Assembly (NCBI RefSeq): GCF_900105385.1 | Contig: NZ_LT629772.1 | Coordinates: 3,100,001 to 3,164,000 of the forward strand | Length of the DNA stretch: 64,000 nucleotides | DNA from: Microlunatus soli | GTDB lineage: Bacteria; Actinomycetota; Actinomycetes; Propionibacteriales; Propionibacteriaceae | Direction: 5' to 3' | The notes under the pieces: model-generated | What the model saw: the letters and a program-made list of their open reading frames with translations, nothing else | What the model was told of the DNA's origin: nothing | The model's database searches: none | Shown here: piece after piece, positions 8,618 to 16,815 of the stretch | How positions within the stretch are numbered: position 1 is the first letter of the stretch | Layout of the letters: each line of letters begins with the position of its first letter | Made by a program: the position numbers and the translations under genes

Positions 8618-9516
8618 CGACCGGACTGATCTTCGTCTCCGGGCTGCTGGTGGCCGGCGGCATCGTGCTGATCGTCGCCGGCCTGGTGCCGGCGACCCCG
8701 CACCTGGCCGACACCATCTCGCGGCTCTACCAACCGATCGGTGCCCGCCCGGACGACAGCGCCCGTGGCCGGCTGACGGCTGCCGCGACACCGACCGAGC
8801 GACTGGGCAGCTGGCTCTACCGACGGACTCCGGTCCCGTTGACCGCCGGCCAGCAGCGGGCGCTGCAGATCCGCGGCCGATCGATCATCGAGTTCTATGC
8901 CGACAAGGCGGTCTGGACGATCATCGGGCTGACGATGCCTCCGATCCTGGCCGGCTTCTGGGCGTTGATGACCGGCGGCGTCCCGCTCGCCGTGCCGGCG
9001 CTGGCAGGCGTCGTCGGAGCCGTGGTCGGCTACTTCGTCCCGGATCTGTTGCTCCGGGGGCAGGCCGAGGAGACCCGGAACGACGCATCGTCGGCGGTGC
9101 TGATGTACATCGACCTGGTCACCCTGGAACGGTTGGCGAACGCCTCCGGCACCCAGGCGTTGCAGAACGCCGCCGAACTGTCCGACGTGCCGTTGTTCCG
9201 GCAGTTGCGCGGCGCGCTGGAACGGGCCCGCCTGGAGCAGCAGGCGCCGTACACCGAGCTGCGTCGGCTCGCCGATGATCTTGATCTGCAGGAGCTGCGG
9301 GACCTGTCCGACGTGATGCAACTGGACGAGAGCGGCGCAGCCCTGTCCGGATCGCTGCGGGCCAGGGTCCGGGAGCTGCGGGATGCGCATCTGGCGACCA
9401 CCCTGCGGGAAGCGAATGCCGCCTCGGAGGGGATGACGGTCTACATGACGATCCCGGCGATGTTGCTGGGCGTGATGTTCATCATCCCGGCCCTGATGCG
9501 GATTGTGGGGACCTGA
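8614..9516 (+). CDS. tadC: Tad inner-membrane platform protein TadC
   Basis: A 300-residue F-domain membrane protein, partner of TadB. It has an N-terminal helix (residues 4-27), a helical pair near 105-150 and a C-terminal helix pair ending in MLLGVMFIIPALMRIVG. The intervening region has the TadC-type sequence LMYIDLVTLERLANASGTQAL. The start is the ATG of an ATGA overlap with tadB. The gene is followed by a 134-bp gap that carries a new promoter region for the pilin. Confidence 0.92.
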   Translation: MTTGLIFVSGLLVAGGIVLIVAGLVPATPHLADTISRLYQPIGARPDDSARGRLTAAATPTERLGSWLYRRTPVPLTAGQQRALQIRGRSIIEFYADKAVWTIIGLTMPPILAGFWALMTGGVPLAVPALAGVVGAVVGYFVPDLLLRGQAEETRNDASSAVLMYIDLVTLERLANASGTQALQNAAELSDVPLFRQLRGALERARLEQQAPYTELRRLADDLDLQELRDLSDVMQLDESGAALSGSLRARVRELRDAHLATTLREANAASEGMTVYMTIPAMLLGVMFIIPALMRIVGT

Positions 9517-9544
9517 CATGCGACGGCAACGACGACCGGACGAG

Positions 9545-9553
9545 TTATCCACA
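9545..9553 (+). promoter_or_regulatory. isolated perfect DnaA box (TTATCCACA) upstream of the pilin gene
   Basis: TTATCCACA matches the DnaA-box consensus exactly and stands 98 nt before the Flp pilin start codon, in the only real gap of the pilus operon. Such an AT-rich nonamer is rare in DNA of this composition. Function is unproven. Confidence 0.4.
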
Positions 9554-9650
9554 GCAAGATCTGGGTGCGGTCCCGCAATTGCTTAGGCTGAGCGGGCGCA
9601 GCCACCGATGATCATGAATCGACAGCTACCACGACAAAGAGGTAATGCAG

Positions 9651-9848
9651 ATGAGAGCACAGCTCGCCACCGCGCTCGGCTGGTGGATCAACGTCAAGCA
9701 TGCGCCACGGGACGAGCGGGGCCTGAGCCAGTCCACCGAGGTCGCGATCCTGCTCGGCGCAGCCGTGCTGGTGGCCCTGGCCATCCTCGGCTTCGTGACC
9801 GGCTACGTGCAGGACCGACTCGGGCAGATCAAGCAACCGAAATACTGA
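9651..9848 (+). CDS. flp: Flp-family major pilin precursor
   Basis: A 65-residue prepilin. After a basic leader comes the processing context RDERGLSQSTEVAILLGAAV: the G-L junction is the expected TadV-type prepilin peptidase site, Glu lies at position +5 or so of the mature protein, and one long hydrophobic helix follows, ending in a short polar tail. ATG 9651 is preferred over ATG 9645 because AGAGG lies 8 nt upstream of the former and only 2 nt from the latter. It is separated from tadC by a promoter-sized gap, as expected for a pilin that must be made in excess. No prepilin peptidase gene is present in this window. Confidence 0.92.
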   Translation: MRAQLATALGWWINVKHAPRDERGLSQSTEVAILLGAAVLVALAILGFVTGYVQDRLGQIKQPKY

Positions 9849-9925
9849 CCGCTTGACCTCGTGATCCGCCCTCGGAGGTGGGTCGCGTTGGACGCCTGAT
9901 GATCATGATCGTGGAGGGAGGGACG

Positions 9926-10342
9926 ATGAAGCGATCTCGGCGGAGCGATCGCCGACCGCGATCGGCAGTCTGCAACCGGCGTAGCCAGCGCGGGGTCACG
10001 GCGAGCACCCAGTTCGCCGTCATCTTCCCGGCCCTGATGTTGATCATCTTCGGAATGATCCAGGCCGGTATCTGGCTGCACGCCCGCAATGTCGCGGGGG
10101 AGGCCGCGAATGCGGCCGCCGACGTCGCCCGCAGCTATCGGGGCGACGCCGGTCGTGCCCGACAGGTCGCCTACAAGATCACCGCGGTCGGCGGCCTGCG
10201 CGACGTCACCGTCGCCGTGGTCCGGCAGCAGGGTCGGGTGGACGTGACCCTGACCGGACGCGCACCGATCGTCTTCGACATCGGGTTGGCAACCGTCTCG
10301 GAGTCGGCCAGCGCCCCGCTGGAGCGGGTGACCACTCCGTGA
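9926..10342 (+). CDS. TadE-like pseudopilin
   Basis: A 138-residue protein with a basic leader and the prepilin-like junction SQRGVTASTQFAVIFPALML followed by one membrane helix, then a soluble domain beginning HARNVAGEAANAAADVAR. This is the TadE pattern (minor pilin processed by the prepilin peptidase). The conserved Glu of the TadE motif is replaced by Gln (STQF). ATG 9926 is chosen over an upstream in-frame ATG at 9878 because GGAGGGAGG lies immediately 5' of it. The 3' end overlaps the next gene by 4 nt. Confidence 0.85.
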   Translation: MKRSRRSDRRPRSAVCNRRSQRGVTASTQFAVIFPALMLIIFGMIQAGIWLHARNVAGEAANAAADVARSYRGDAGRARQVAYKITAVGGLRDVTVAVVRQQGRVDVTLTGRAPIVFDIGLATVSESASAPLERVTTP

Positions 10343-10809
10343 CGCAGATCAGTCCGAGCAGGATCACCGGGACCCGGGTATCGCACACGCGGCGCGACGA
10401 ACGCGGGCTGTCGCCGGGCATCGAGTTGGTGGTGTTGCTGCCGGCGCTGCTGCTGCTGGTCGGCGTGACCGTTGCCGGCGGCCGGCTCTGGTTCACCCGG
10501 TCAGCGGTCACCGAGGCTGCCTATTCCGCCGCCCGAGCGGCCTCCTTGGAGCGCTCGGCAGCCCCGGCCCGGACGGCCGGCCGGGACGCTGCCACGGCAC
10601 AGCTGCGGACCGACGGCGTGCGATGCTCCGAGCGCGCGATCTCCCTCGACACGGGCGACTTCGCCGCCGAGGTCGGAGAGCCGGGAGCGGTCGTTGCCGA
10701 GGTGCGGTGCCGGATCGGATTTGGCGACATCGCTGTCCCCGGTCTGCCCGGCACCATGCTGATCACCGGGAGCGCCTCCGCTCCGATCGACACGTATCGA
10801 GAACGCTGA
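10339..10809 (+). CDS. TadE/TadF-like pseudopilin
   Basis: A 156-residue second minor pilin. The junction RDERGLSPGIELVVLLPALL repeats the RG-L-S signature of the Flp pilin and the TadE protein, followed by a membrane helix and a soluble domain with two Cys residues (VRCSERA and VRCRIGF) that could form a disulphide outside the membrane. The start is a GTG overlapping the previous stop; the stop overlaps the ATG of the following gene. Whether it is strictly TadE- or TadF-type cannot be settled from motifs. Confidence 0.8.
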   Translation: MTQISPSRITGTRVSHTRRDERGLSPGIELVVLLPALLLLVGVTVAGGRLWFTRSAVTEAAYSAARAASLERSAAPARTAGRDAATAQLRTDGVRCSERAISLDTGDFAAEVGEPGAVVAEVRCRIGFGDIAVPGLPGTMLITGSASAPIDTYRER

Positions 10810-11249
10810 TGATGATCATGACCGGAGCACCGGCAGCAGATGCCGAGCGGGGCCAAGCGATCAGCGTGCTGGCGATGGGGATCGTCGCTATGTTGATCAT
10901 GGTCGCCGGACTGGTGATCGACGGCGGTCAGAAGGCCGCGGCGATCAGCCGTGCCGAGTCCGCGGCTGCCGGTGCGGCCCGCGCGGCCGCCAACGCCGGA
11001 GCCGGCGGCACCCTCGGCACCGGCGGGGACCGGTCGGTCGCGATCAGCCGGGCCAGGACGGCGGCACTCAACTACCTGCGCGGCGTCGGGGGCGGCACCG
11101 GACCACGGGTGTCGGGCACGGTCACCGTGGACGGCGCCGAGGTGCACGTGCACACCAGCGTCACCGTGACGACGATCTTCCTGTCGCTGATCGGCATCGA
11201 CACCTTGTCGGCCGCCGGCGATGCGACTGCCAGGGTGGTGCCGACATGA
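10809..11249 (+). CDS. TadG-like pilus-assembly protein
   Basis: A 146-residue protein with the N-terminal TadG-like segment AERGQAISVLAMGIVAMLI, a membrane helix, and a small extracytoplasmic domain. The AGLVIDGGQKAAAISRAESAA stretch (quoted in part) is typical of short actinobacterial TadG-like proteins that lack the von Willebrand domain of proteobacterial TadG. Three closely spaced Met codons (10809, 10812, 10818) are possible starts; the first is used because of the TGATG overlap. It overlaps the next gene by 4 nt. Confidence 0.75.
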   Translation: MMIMTGAPAADAERGQAISVLAMGIVAMLIMVAGLVIDGGQKAAAISRAESAAAGAARAAANAGAGGTLGTGGDRSVAISRARTAALNYLRGVGGGTGPRVSGTVTVDGAEVHVHTSVTVTTIFLSLIGIDTLSAAGDATARVVPT

Positions 11250-14200
11250 GCCGCGGGTCCGTCGCGGCGGGGAGACTCGTCAAGGGGCTCGGCGCCCTGA
11301 TCGCGCTGCTGGCTGCCGTGGTCGGCATCCCGTGGCTGTTGATCAAGCTCGCCGGCAACCCGCTGCCGGTGCATCCCAGCATCGACGGACTGTGGCACGC
11401 ACTGACCACTCCGGACGACGGCAGCATCCTGATCGGCCTGGTCGCGCTCGTCGCCTGGATTGCTTGGCTGGTGTTCGCCGTCTCGGTGATCGCCGAGCTG
11501 ATCGCGGTGCTCAGCAGGCAACGGGTCCGGATCCGGCTTCCCGGGCTGGCCGGTCCGCAGAAGCTGGCCGGCGGGTTGATCCTGCTGGTCCTCGCAGTCT
11601 TCATCGCGCCGCACCAGATGGCCTCCGCGCAACCGCTGCCGACCGGCCCGGACAACTCGCCGACGACGACGGTCTCCGCGGGGCAGTCGTCCCGGACTCC
11701 CACCGCCGGTGCCGATCACGCCCGCACCGAGGGCGCGGAGGATGGGAAGTCCGGCGACGGCAGGCCCGGGGCGAGTCGGGGCGACAGCGACCGGGCTGCG
11801 GCCGAGCGAGCCGCGTCCGACGAGGCGGAGACCGGAACCGTACGGCATCGGGTCACCGAGGGTGACGATCTGTGGAGTCTGGCCGAGCACTACTACGGCA
11901 AGGGCGACCAGTGGCGTCGGATCGCGCACGTCAACCCGCGGGTGCTCACCGGCGGACCGGACCGGCTGGAGCCGGGCTGGATGCTGCGGATCCCCGATGT
12001 CGACCAGCAACCCGACCGGTATCGGGTGCGGCCCGGTGACTCACTGTCCTCGATCGCCGAACGCAGCTACGGCGACGCCGAGCAGTGGCATCGGATCCAC
12101 CGGGCCAACGCCGACCGGGTGATCGACCCGGACGAGTTGCCGGTCGGTCTGCAGCTGATCATCCCCAGTGCTGCCGGACCCGACGCGGGAACCGGCGCCG
12201 GGCCCACCCGGCACGCGTCGTCGGAGCACCGGTCGACAGAGGATCGCGGCGCCACCCAGCCCGAGCGAGGCCAGTCCGAGCGAGCCGAGGTGGAACGAGA
12301 CCAGGCGGAACGAGACCAGGCGGAACGAGACCAGGCGGAACGAGACCAGGCGGAACGAGATCGGGCAGAACGCGCACCGTCGCAGCAGGCGGACGCATCA
12401 GCGGACGACTCGCCCGCCGGCGGGTCGGCGCGTCCCGGGCCCGGTGCGGGGCAACGGTCCGGTGCGGGGCAACCGTCGGCTGCGGCGGAACCGACAGCCG
12501 GCGCGCCCGGACGATCGACGACCGGATCCGGTGAGCACCACAGCACCGGCACGGAGCCGGGGACCGCGGTTCCGCGACGGGCCGGATCGGCCGCGCCGAT
12601 GGATGTGGGCGAACCGGCGCCGGTCCCGGTCCAGGGGGCCGAGGTCGCGCCGCGCGCGATGCAGGTCACCGGGGTCGGGGCACTGCTGGCGGCGGCCCTG
12701 ATCGGCGGATTGCTGACCCGACGGCAGATCCAACTCCACGGTCGCGGTGTCGGCCGACGGATCACTCCACCGCAGCCCGAGGCTCAGCAGCTCCGTACGA
12801 CGCTCGGTCGACAGCAGGACCGGCTCGGCGTCGACCAGCTCAATCTGGCGCTGCGGGCGATCGGCCGGGACTGTCGACGTCACGACCGCCCGGTGCCCGA
12901 ACTCGTGGTGGCCCGAGTCGCCCCGGAGCAGATCACGCTGACGATGGCGGCACCGGATCTGGAACCGCCGGTGGGGTTCACCGTCGACGGCGCCGAATGG
13001 CGACTGACGGCAACGGACGCGAGCTATCTGATCCAGGATCGGGAACTGGCCGACTGCATCCAGCCCTACCCGGCACTGACGTCGCTGGGCACCGATGCGT
13101 CCGGCGCCCCGGTGCTGCTCAATCTCGAGGCCGCCGGCGTGCTGGCGTTGGAGGGGGCCGAGATCGGGTCCCGGGTCGGCGGAGCCTTGGCCGCGATGCT
13201 GACCGAGCTGTCGACTGCTCCGTGGGCCGAGGACCTGGTGGTCACCGTGGTTGGCGGCGACAGCCGGCTGGTGTCGGCGATCGACCGCTACAACGTCGGG
13301 ACGGCCGACGATCTCGATCAGCTGCTGGAGCATTGGGAGCAGCGCGCCGAACTGCAACGCGACCACCTGACCGAAGACGTGACGCCGCTGGACCTGCGGA
13401 TCGATCCCGACCTGGCCGATCCGTGGCTGCCCGAGGTCGCGTTGATCATGGACGAACCCGACCCGGCGCAGGCCGACAGGCTGCGCCGACTGCTGCTGGA
13501 CGGCCCACCGGTGACGATGTCCGCGGTCCTGCTCGGTGAGCACCCGATCCCGTGGCGGGTCCACTACGTCGACCTCGGTCAGGACGGAGCCGGCGGGGAG
13601 CTGGCGCCACTCGGCTGGCGGTTCGCCGCCCAACTGCTGGACGAGCCGGTGGCCGAGCTGATCGAGGAGCTCCTCGACAACAGCGCCACCGAACTGACCG
13701 AACCGGCACCCTGGTGGGCGGCCGACTTCCCGGCCGGCAGCCACGCCCCGCAGCGAGCGACGTCCGAGACCGTGGATGCCGAGCCGATGCAGTTGATCAG
13801 CACCGAGCTGCCGCCGACGGCCCTGCCCGCAGCGACGCCGCGGGTTCCGGCAGCGACACCGCGGGGGCCGACGGAAACGGCACCCGCTCCGGCCCCGGAC
13901 CCGGATCATCCGCTGATCCCTGATCAGCCGGGGGACTCGACGAGCCCCTGGCCGTCGGCCGCCGCGCGCTCAACCAGCGCTGCCGCCGCCGCTGACCCGG
14001 TTGCCGCGTCCGACGAGCACTGGGCCTGGTTGGGCCCGGTGGATCGGCCACGGACCCGACCGGATGTGGCGAGTGAGGAGAACGTCATCGTGCCCAGTCC
14101 GTTTGCCGACCCGACGCCGCGGACGCCTCGACATCCGACGATCATGCTGCTCGGACCGATCGAGATGCTCGGGGCCGCCGGCAACCCGCCGACTCGTGCG

Positions 14201-14854
14201 GTTCTGCAGTGCGTGGAGTACGCGACCTGGCTGCTGGAACATCCTGGCAGCACGGCCCAGGCGATGGCAGCGGCGCTGGTGGTTGCCGAAGGAACCCGGC
14301 GGTCCAACATGAGCAGACTGCGCAGCTGGCTGGGCAGCGACGACCAGGACCAGCCCTATCTGCCGGACGCCTATTCCGGCCGGATCACCCTCTCCCCGCT
14401 GGTCAGCTCGGACTGGCATCGGCTGCAGCTGCTGACCGCAACCGGTGTGAACCGTGCCGGTACGGAAGGACTGTGCAAGGCGCTGGATCTGGTCCGAGGA
14501 GCGCCGTTGGCCGATGCCGCTCCGGGGCAGTGGCACTGGGCCGAGGAAATGCGTACCGACATGGCGTCGGTGATCCGCGACATCGGCGTCGAACTGACCA
14601 ACCGGGCCCTCGACGATTCCGATCTCGACCTGGCGCGGTGGGCCGCTTCCCGCAGCCTGACCGCCGCGCCGCAGGACGAGTTCCTGATGGGAGCCAGGAT
14701 CCGTACCGAGCACCAGGCGGGGAATCCGGCCGAGGTGGAGCGGCTGGCGCTGCAACTGGCCGCCCACGGCCGAGCGCTCGGCGTCGACCTGCATCCGGAC
14801 ACCGTGGATCTGCTCCAGCAGGTGATGGAGGGCCGGCTCCGGGCGCGAGCCTGA
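11246..14854 (+). CDS. large membrane protein with two LysM domains and a C-terminal BTAD-type regulatory domain
   Basis: A 1202-residue multidomain protein ending the pilus operon. In order: three N-terminal membrane helices (about residues 13-33, 62-84, 104-122); a Thr/Ser-rich linker; LysM 1 (about 200-250, HRVTEGDDLWSLAEHYYG); LysM 2 (about 255-305, YRVRPGDSLSSIAERSYG); a charged repeat of AERDQ units; a fourth helix near 472-490; a long soluble region; and a C-terminal winged-helix plus BTAD-like module (about 960-1202) beginning HPTIMLLGPIEMLG. LysM domains bind peptidoglycan; BTAD modules are known from SARP regulators. By topology the two ends could lie on opposite membrane faces, suggesting a wall-sensing or wall-anchoring scaffold for the pilus (inference). 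The start overlaps the TadG-like gene. Confidence 0.85.
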   Translation: MSRGSVAAGRLVKGLGALIALLAAVVGIPWLLIKLAGNPLPVHPSIDGLWHALTTPDDGSILIGLVALVAWIAWLVFAVSVIAELIAVLSRQRVRIRLPGLAGPQKLAGGLILLVLAVFIAPHQMASAQPLPTGPDNSPTTTVSAGQSSRTPTAGADHARTEGAEDGKSGDGRPGASRGDSDRAAAERAASDEAETGTVRHRVTEGDDLWSLAEHYYGKGDQWRRIAHVNPRVLTGGPDRLEPGWMLRIPDVDQQPDRYRVRPGDSLSSIAERSYGDAEQWHRIHRANADRVIDPDELPVGLQLIIPSAAGPDAGTGAGPTRHASSEHRSTEDRGATQPERGQSERAEVERDQAERDQAERDQAERDQAERDRAERAPSQQADASADDSPAGGSARPGPGAGQRSGAGQPSAAAEPTAGAPGRSTTGSGEHHSTGTEPGTAVPRRAGSAAPMDVGEPAPVPVQGAEVAPRAMQVTGVGALLAAALIGGLLTRRQIQLHGRGVGRRITPPQPEAQQLRTTLGRQQDRLGVDQLNLALRAIGRDCRRHDRPVPELVVARVAPEQITLTMAAPDLEPPVGFTVDGAEWRLTATDASYLIQDRELADCIQPYPALTSLGTDASGAPVLLNLEAAGVLALEGAEIGSRVGGALAAMLTELSTAPWAEDLVVTVVGGDSRLVSAIDRYNVGTADDLDQLLEHWEQRAELQRDHLTEDVTPLDLRIDPDLADPWLPEVALIMDEPDPAQADRLRRLLLDGPPVTMSAVLLGEHPIPWRVHYVDLGQDGAGGELAPLGWRFAAQLLDEPVAELIEELLDNSATELTEPAPWWAADFPAGSHAPQRATSETVDAEPMQLISTELPPTALPAATPRVPAATPRGPTETAPAPAPDPDHPLIPDQPGDSTSPWPSAAARSTSAAAAADPVAASDEHWAWLGPVDRPRTRPDVASEENVIVPSPFADPTPRTPRHPTIMLLGPIEMLGAAGNPPTRAVLQCVEYATWLLEHPGSTAQAMAAALVVAEGTRRSNMSRLRSWLGSDDQDQPYLPDAYSGRITLSPLVSSDWHRLQLLTATGVNRAGTEGLCKALDLVRGAPLADAAPGQWHWAEEMRTDMASVIRDIGVELTNRALDDSDLDLARWAASRSLTAAPQDEFLMGARIRTEHQAGNPAEVERLALQLAAHGRALGVDLHPDTVDLLQQVMEGRLRARA
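12293..12367 (+). repeat. 15-bp tandem repeat, five copies, inside the LysM/BTAD gene
   Basis: Four exact units of GAACGAGACCAGGCG and a fifth diverged one. The unit length is a multiple of three, so copy-number change keeps the frame and alters the length of the charged ERDQA linker between the LysM and fourth-helix regions. Confidence 0.9.
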
Positions 14855-14869
14855 CCAGGTGGGCAACGA

Positions 14870-14950
14870 CTGTTCGGAAGAACTGCGCAGTTCGGAACAA
14901 GACCCGGGCAGTTCAGAAGAAGACGGGGGCAGTTCGGAAGAAGTGGACGC
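14870..14950 (+). repeat. 21-bp imperfect tandem repeat between genes
   Basis: Four adjacent copies built on CAGTTCGGAAGAAG plus a G/C-rich tail (first copy 18 bp, the next three 21 bp each). It fills most of the gap between the pilus operon and the reductase gene. No coding frame or obvious hairpin explains it. Confidence 0.8.
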
Positions 14951-14993
14951 AACCTGACAGCTTCTGACAGGTCTTCGGTGGCAGGCTGATCGG

Positions 14994-15557
14994 ATGGCAA
15001 CCCAGTACTACACCGCGACCAGTGTCGACGGGTTCATCGCCGACGCGGACAACTCCCTGGACTGGCTGTTCCAATTCGACGAGGGCGACGAGTCCCCGTA
15101 CCCGGATTTCATCGCCGAGGTCGGCGCGCTGGTGATGGGCGCGACCACCTATCGATGGATCCATGCCCATCATCTGGATGCCGGCGCCGACCGGCCGCAG
15201 CCGTGGCCGTATCGACAGCCGTGCTGGGTGTTCAGCCACCGGCCGCTACCGGCCGTCCCCGACGCCGAGCTGCACTTCGTCTCCGGCGACATCGCCGCCG
15301 CTCATGCCGAGATCGCCGAGGCTGCCGGCGGGAAGAACATCTGGCTGGTCGGCGGCGGCGATCTGGTCGGGCAGTTCCACGACCACGGCCTGCTGGACGA
15401 GATCATCCTCGGGGTCGCGCCGGTGACACTCGGCAGCGGTGCCCCGGTGCTTCCACGGGCCATCGTCGACCCACCGCTGGAGCTGATCGGCGTCGACTCG
15501 GTGGCCGGCACCTTCGCCTACCTGCGGTATCGGGTCGGTGGTCGACCGGCAACGTGA
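14994..15557 (+). CDS. RibD C-terminal/DHFR-like reductase
   Basis: A 187-residue protein of the dihydrofolate reductase/RibD C-terminal superfamily, NAD(P)H-dependent. Visible marks: the start YYTATSVDGFIADADNSLDW, the central GALVMGATTY, and KNIWLVGGGDLVGQFHDHG followed by DEIILGVAPVTLGSGAPV. These are typical of the stand-alone actinobacterial proteins annotated as DHFR family, whose substrates are mostly unknown; it is not a housekeeping FolA. No strong Shine-Dalgarno sequence precedes the ATG. It is a single gene between the pilus operon and a small membrane protein. Confidence 0.85.
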   Translation: MATQYYTATSVDGFIADADNSLDWLFQFDEGDESPYPDFIAEVGALVMGATTYRWIHAHHLDAGADRPQPWPYRQPCWVFSHRPLPAVPDAELHFVSGDIAAAHAEIAEAAGGKNIWLVGGGDLVGQFHDHGLLDEIILGVAPVTLGSGAPVLPRAIVDPPLELIGVDSVAGTFAYLRYRVGGRPAT

Positions 15558-15656
15558 GACGCCTCTCACCGCTGGGATCGCGGGCCGGGCAACGGGTACA
15601 GTCAATGACAGGGCTAGTGCCAGGAGCTACCCGGACACGACGCGCGGGAGGTGCGG

Positions 15657-15926
15657 ATGCGAAGGACCGACGGACGACTGGTCCGGTACGGCGCCGCGCT
15701 CGCATTCCTGCTGGCAGCCGCCGTCGCCAGCAGGCTCACCGGACTCGATCATGCCGCGATCCTGCTGATCGTCGGCGGCGTGGTCGTCGCCGGCCTGTTC
15801 CTCGGTCGGGGCCGAGACGATCGCGGTGACCGCGGCGGACCCGGCGGCGGTGGTGGCCGGGGCGAGCGGGCCGAAGGTCAGCCGATTCCGATCCGGGTCC
15901 GCGCCGATCGCATCAGGCGGCGTTGA
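15657..15926 (+). CDS. small membrane protein of unknown function
   Basis: An 89-residue protein with a basic N-terminus, two hydrophobic segments (about residues 11-25 and 32-48) and a Gly/Arg/Asp-rich cytoplasmic tail. ATG 15657 has GGGAGG five nt upstream, which decides against the in-frame GTG at 15651. Its 3' end overlaps the convergent copZ gene by 14 bp. No family recognised. Confidence 0.6.
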   Translation: MRRTDGRLVRYGAALAFLLAAAVASRLTGLDHAAILLIVGGVVVAGLFLGRGRDDRGDRGGPGGGGGRGERAEGQPIPIRVRADRIRRR

Positions 15927-16122
15927 CCCGATAGTCGCCGGCCTCGTCCACCGCGGCCTCGATCAGCGCGAAGTCGATCGGCTGCTGGCTGGTCACCGTC
16001 AGCGATCCCTGAGCAAGATCGACCACGGCCTGTTCGACACCGGGGACGGCGCTGACCTCCTCGGTCACCGCGTTGACGCAGTGCTCGCAGGTCATGCCCT
16101 GGACGGTGTAGTTGTTGATCAT
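15913..16122 (-). CDS. copZ: copper chaperone CopZ (HMA domain)
   Basis: A 69-residue heavy-metal-associated domain protein. The metal site GMTCEHCVN (Cys12 and Cys15) and the babbab pattern are complete. It would bind Cu(I) and hand it to an exporter, which is not in this window. AAAGG precedes the ATG. It lies 140 bp downstream of csoR on the same strand, so co-regulation by CsoR is likely. Confidence 0.92.
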   Translation of the reverse strand: MINNYTVQGMTCEHCVNAVTEEVSAVPGVEQAVVDLAQGSLTVTSQQPIDFALIEAAVDEAGDYRVNAA

Positions 16123-16262
16123 GGCATTCTACCTTTCTGGTAAGGGTTTTCGGGCGGCGACCATTGTCCGTGCCGCCGATGTTGATCATGGAATGCTCGG
16201 GTGCCGATCAGGAAGTTGATCATGGACCGGAGACGGTTGCGGACATGATCATCCGGGCTCGA

Positions 16263-16661
16263 TCAGGACCGGACCAGCCGGGCGATGGCCTGTGATGCTT
16301 CCTTCAGCTTGGCGTCGGCGTCGTCTCCGCCGGACCGCACCGCCTCGGCAACACAATGATCAAGATGGTCGTCCAACAGCCCGAGCGCGACCGACTGCAG
16401 TGCACTGGTCATCGCCGAGACCTGGGTGAGGACGTCGATGCAGTACTTCTCTTCCTCGATCATTCGTTGCAGGCCGCGGGCCTGCCCCTCGATCCGGCGC
16501 AGCCGTTTGAGATATTCGGCCTTGTGGTTGTGGGTCAGGTAGCCGTGCTGATGAGCGGTCGCCTCCTCGGCGCCGGCCTCGCCGGAAGCCCCCGTCGTCG
16601 CGCTGGCGGGCAACTCGGCAATGTCATCGCGGATCTCGGTGCTGTCGGTCGGTGGCGTCAT
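16263..16661 (-). CDS. csoR: copper-sensing transcriptional repressor CsoR
   Basis: A 132-residue CsoR-family repressor. The all-helical core begins at about residue 46 (HKAEYLKRLRRIEGQARGL). The Cu(I) ligand pattern is intact: Cys74 (KYCIDVLTQ), His99 and Cys103 (DDHLDHC), with the same 25- and 4-residue spacings as characterised CsoR proteins. An N-terminal extension of about 40 residues includes several His (HQHGYLTHNH) that might add a metal site. A palindromic operator lies directly upstream at 16690-16704, suggesting autoregulation. Confidence 0.93.
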   Translation of the reverse strand: MTPPTDSTEIRDDIAELPASATTGASGEAGAEEATAHQHGYLTHNHKAEYLKRLRRIEGQARGLQRMIEEEKYCIDVLTQVSAMTSALQSVALGLLDDHLDHCVAEAVRSGGDDADAKLKEASQAIARLVRS

Positions 16662-16689
16662 CGGTGCTCCTCCTGGTCATCGCACAGCA

Positions 16690-16704
16690 TACCCCTCCGG
16701 GGTA
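16690..16704. promoter_or_regulatory. CsoR operator
   Basis: TACCCCTCCGGGGTA: perfect 6-bp arms TACCCC/GGGGTA around TCC, matching the C/G-tract palindrome known for CsoR operators. It sits 29 nt upstream of the csoR start codon. Confidence 0.75.
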
Positions 16705-16815
16705 ATGAAGGAAGATGCCGCCCGGTCCGGACCCGGCCGGCGGTCGCCGACCTCGGCCAACCGATCAAATGTCGACAAACCGATCAGTTCCCCCAGTTGT
16801 TACGTTGTCCGATGG

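Noticed and set aside
12398-13909. A 503-codon minus-strand frame opposite the LysM-BTAD gene
   Set aside because: No recognisable domain and high Arg/Gln content; antisense shadow of a well-supported gene.
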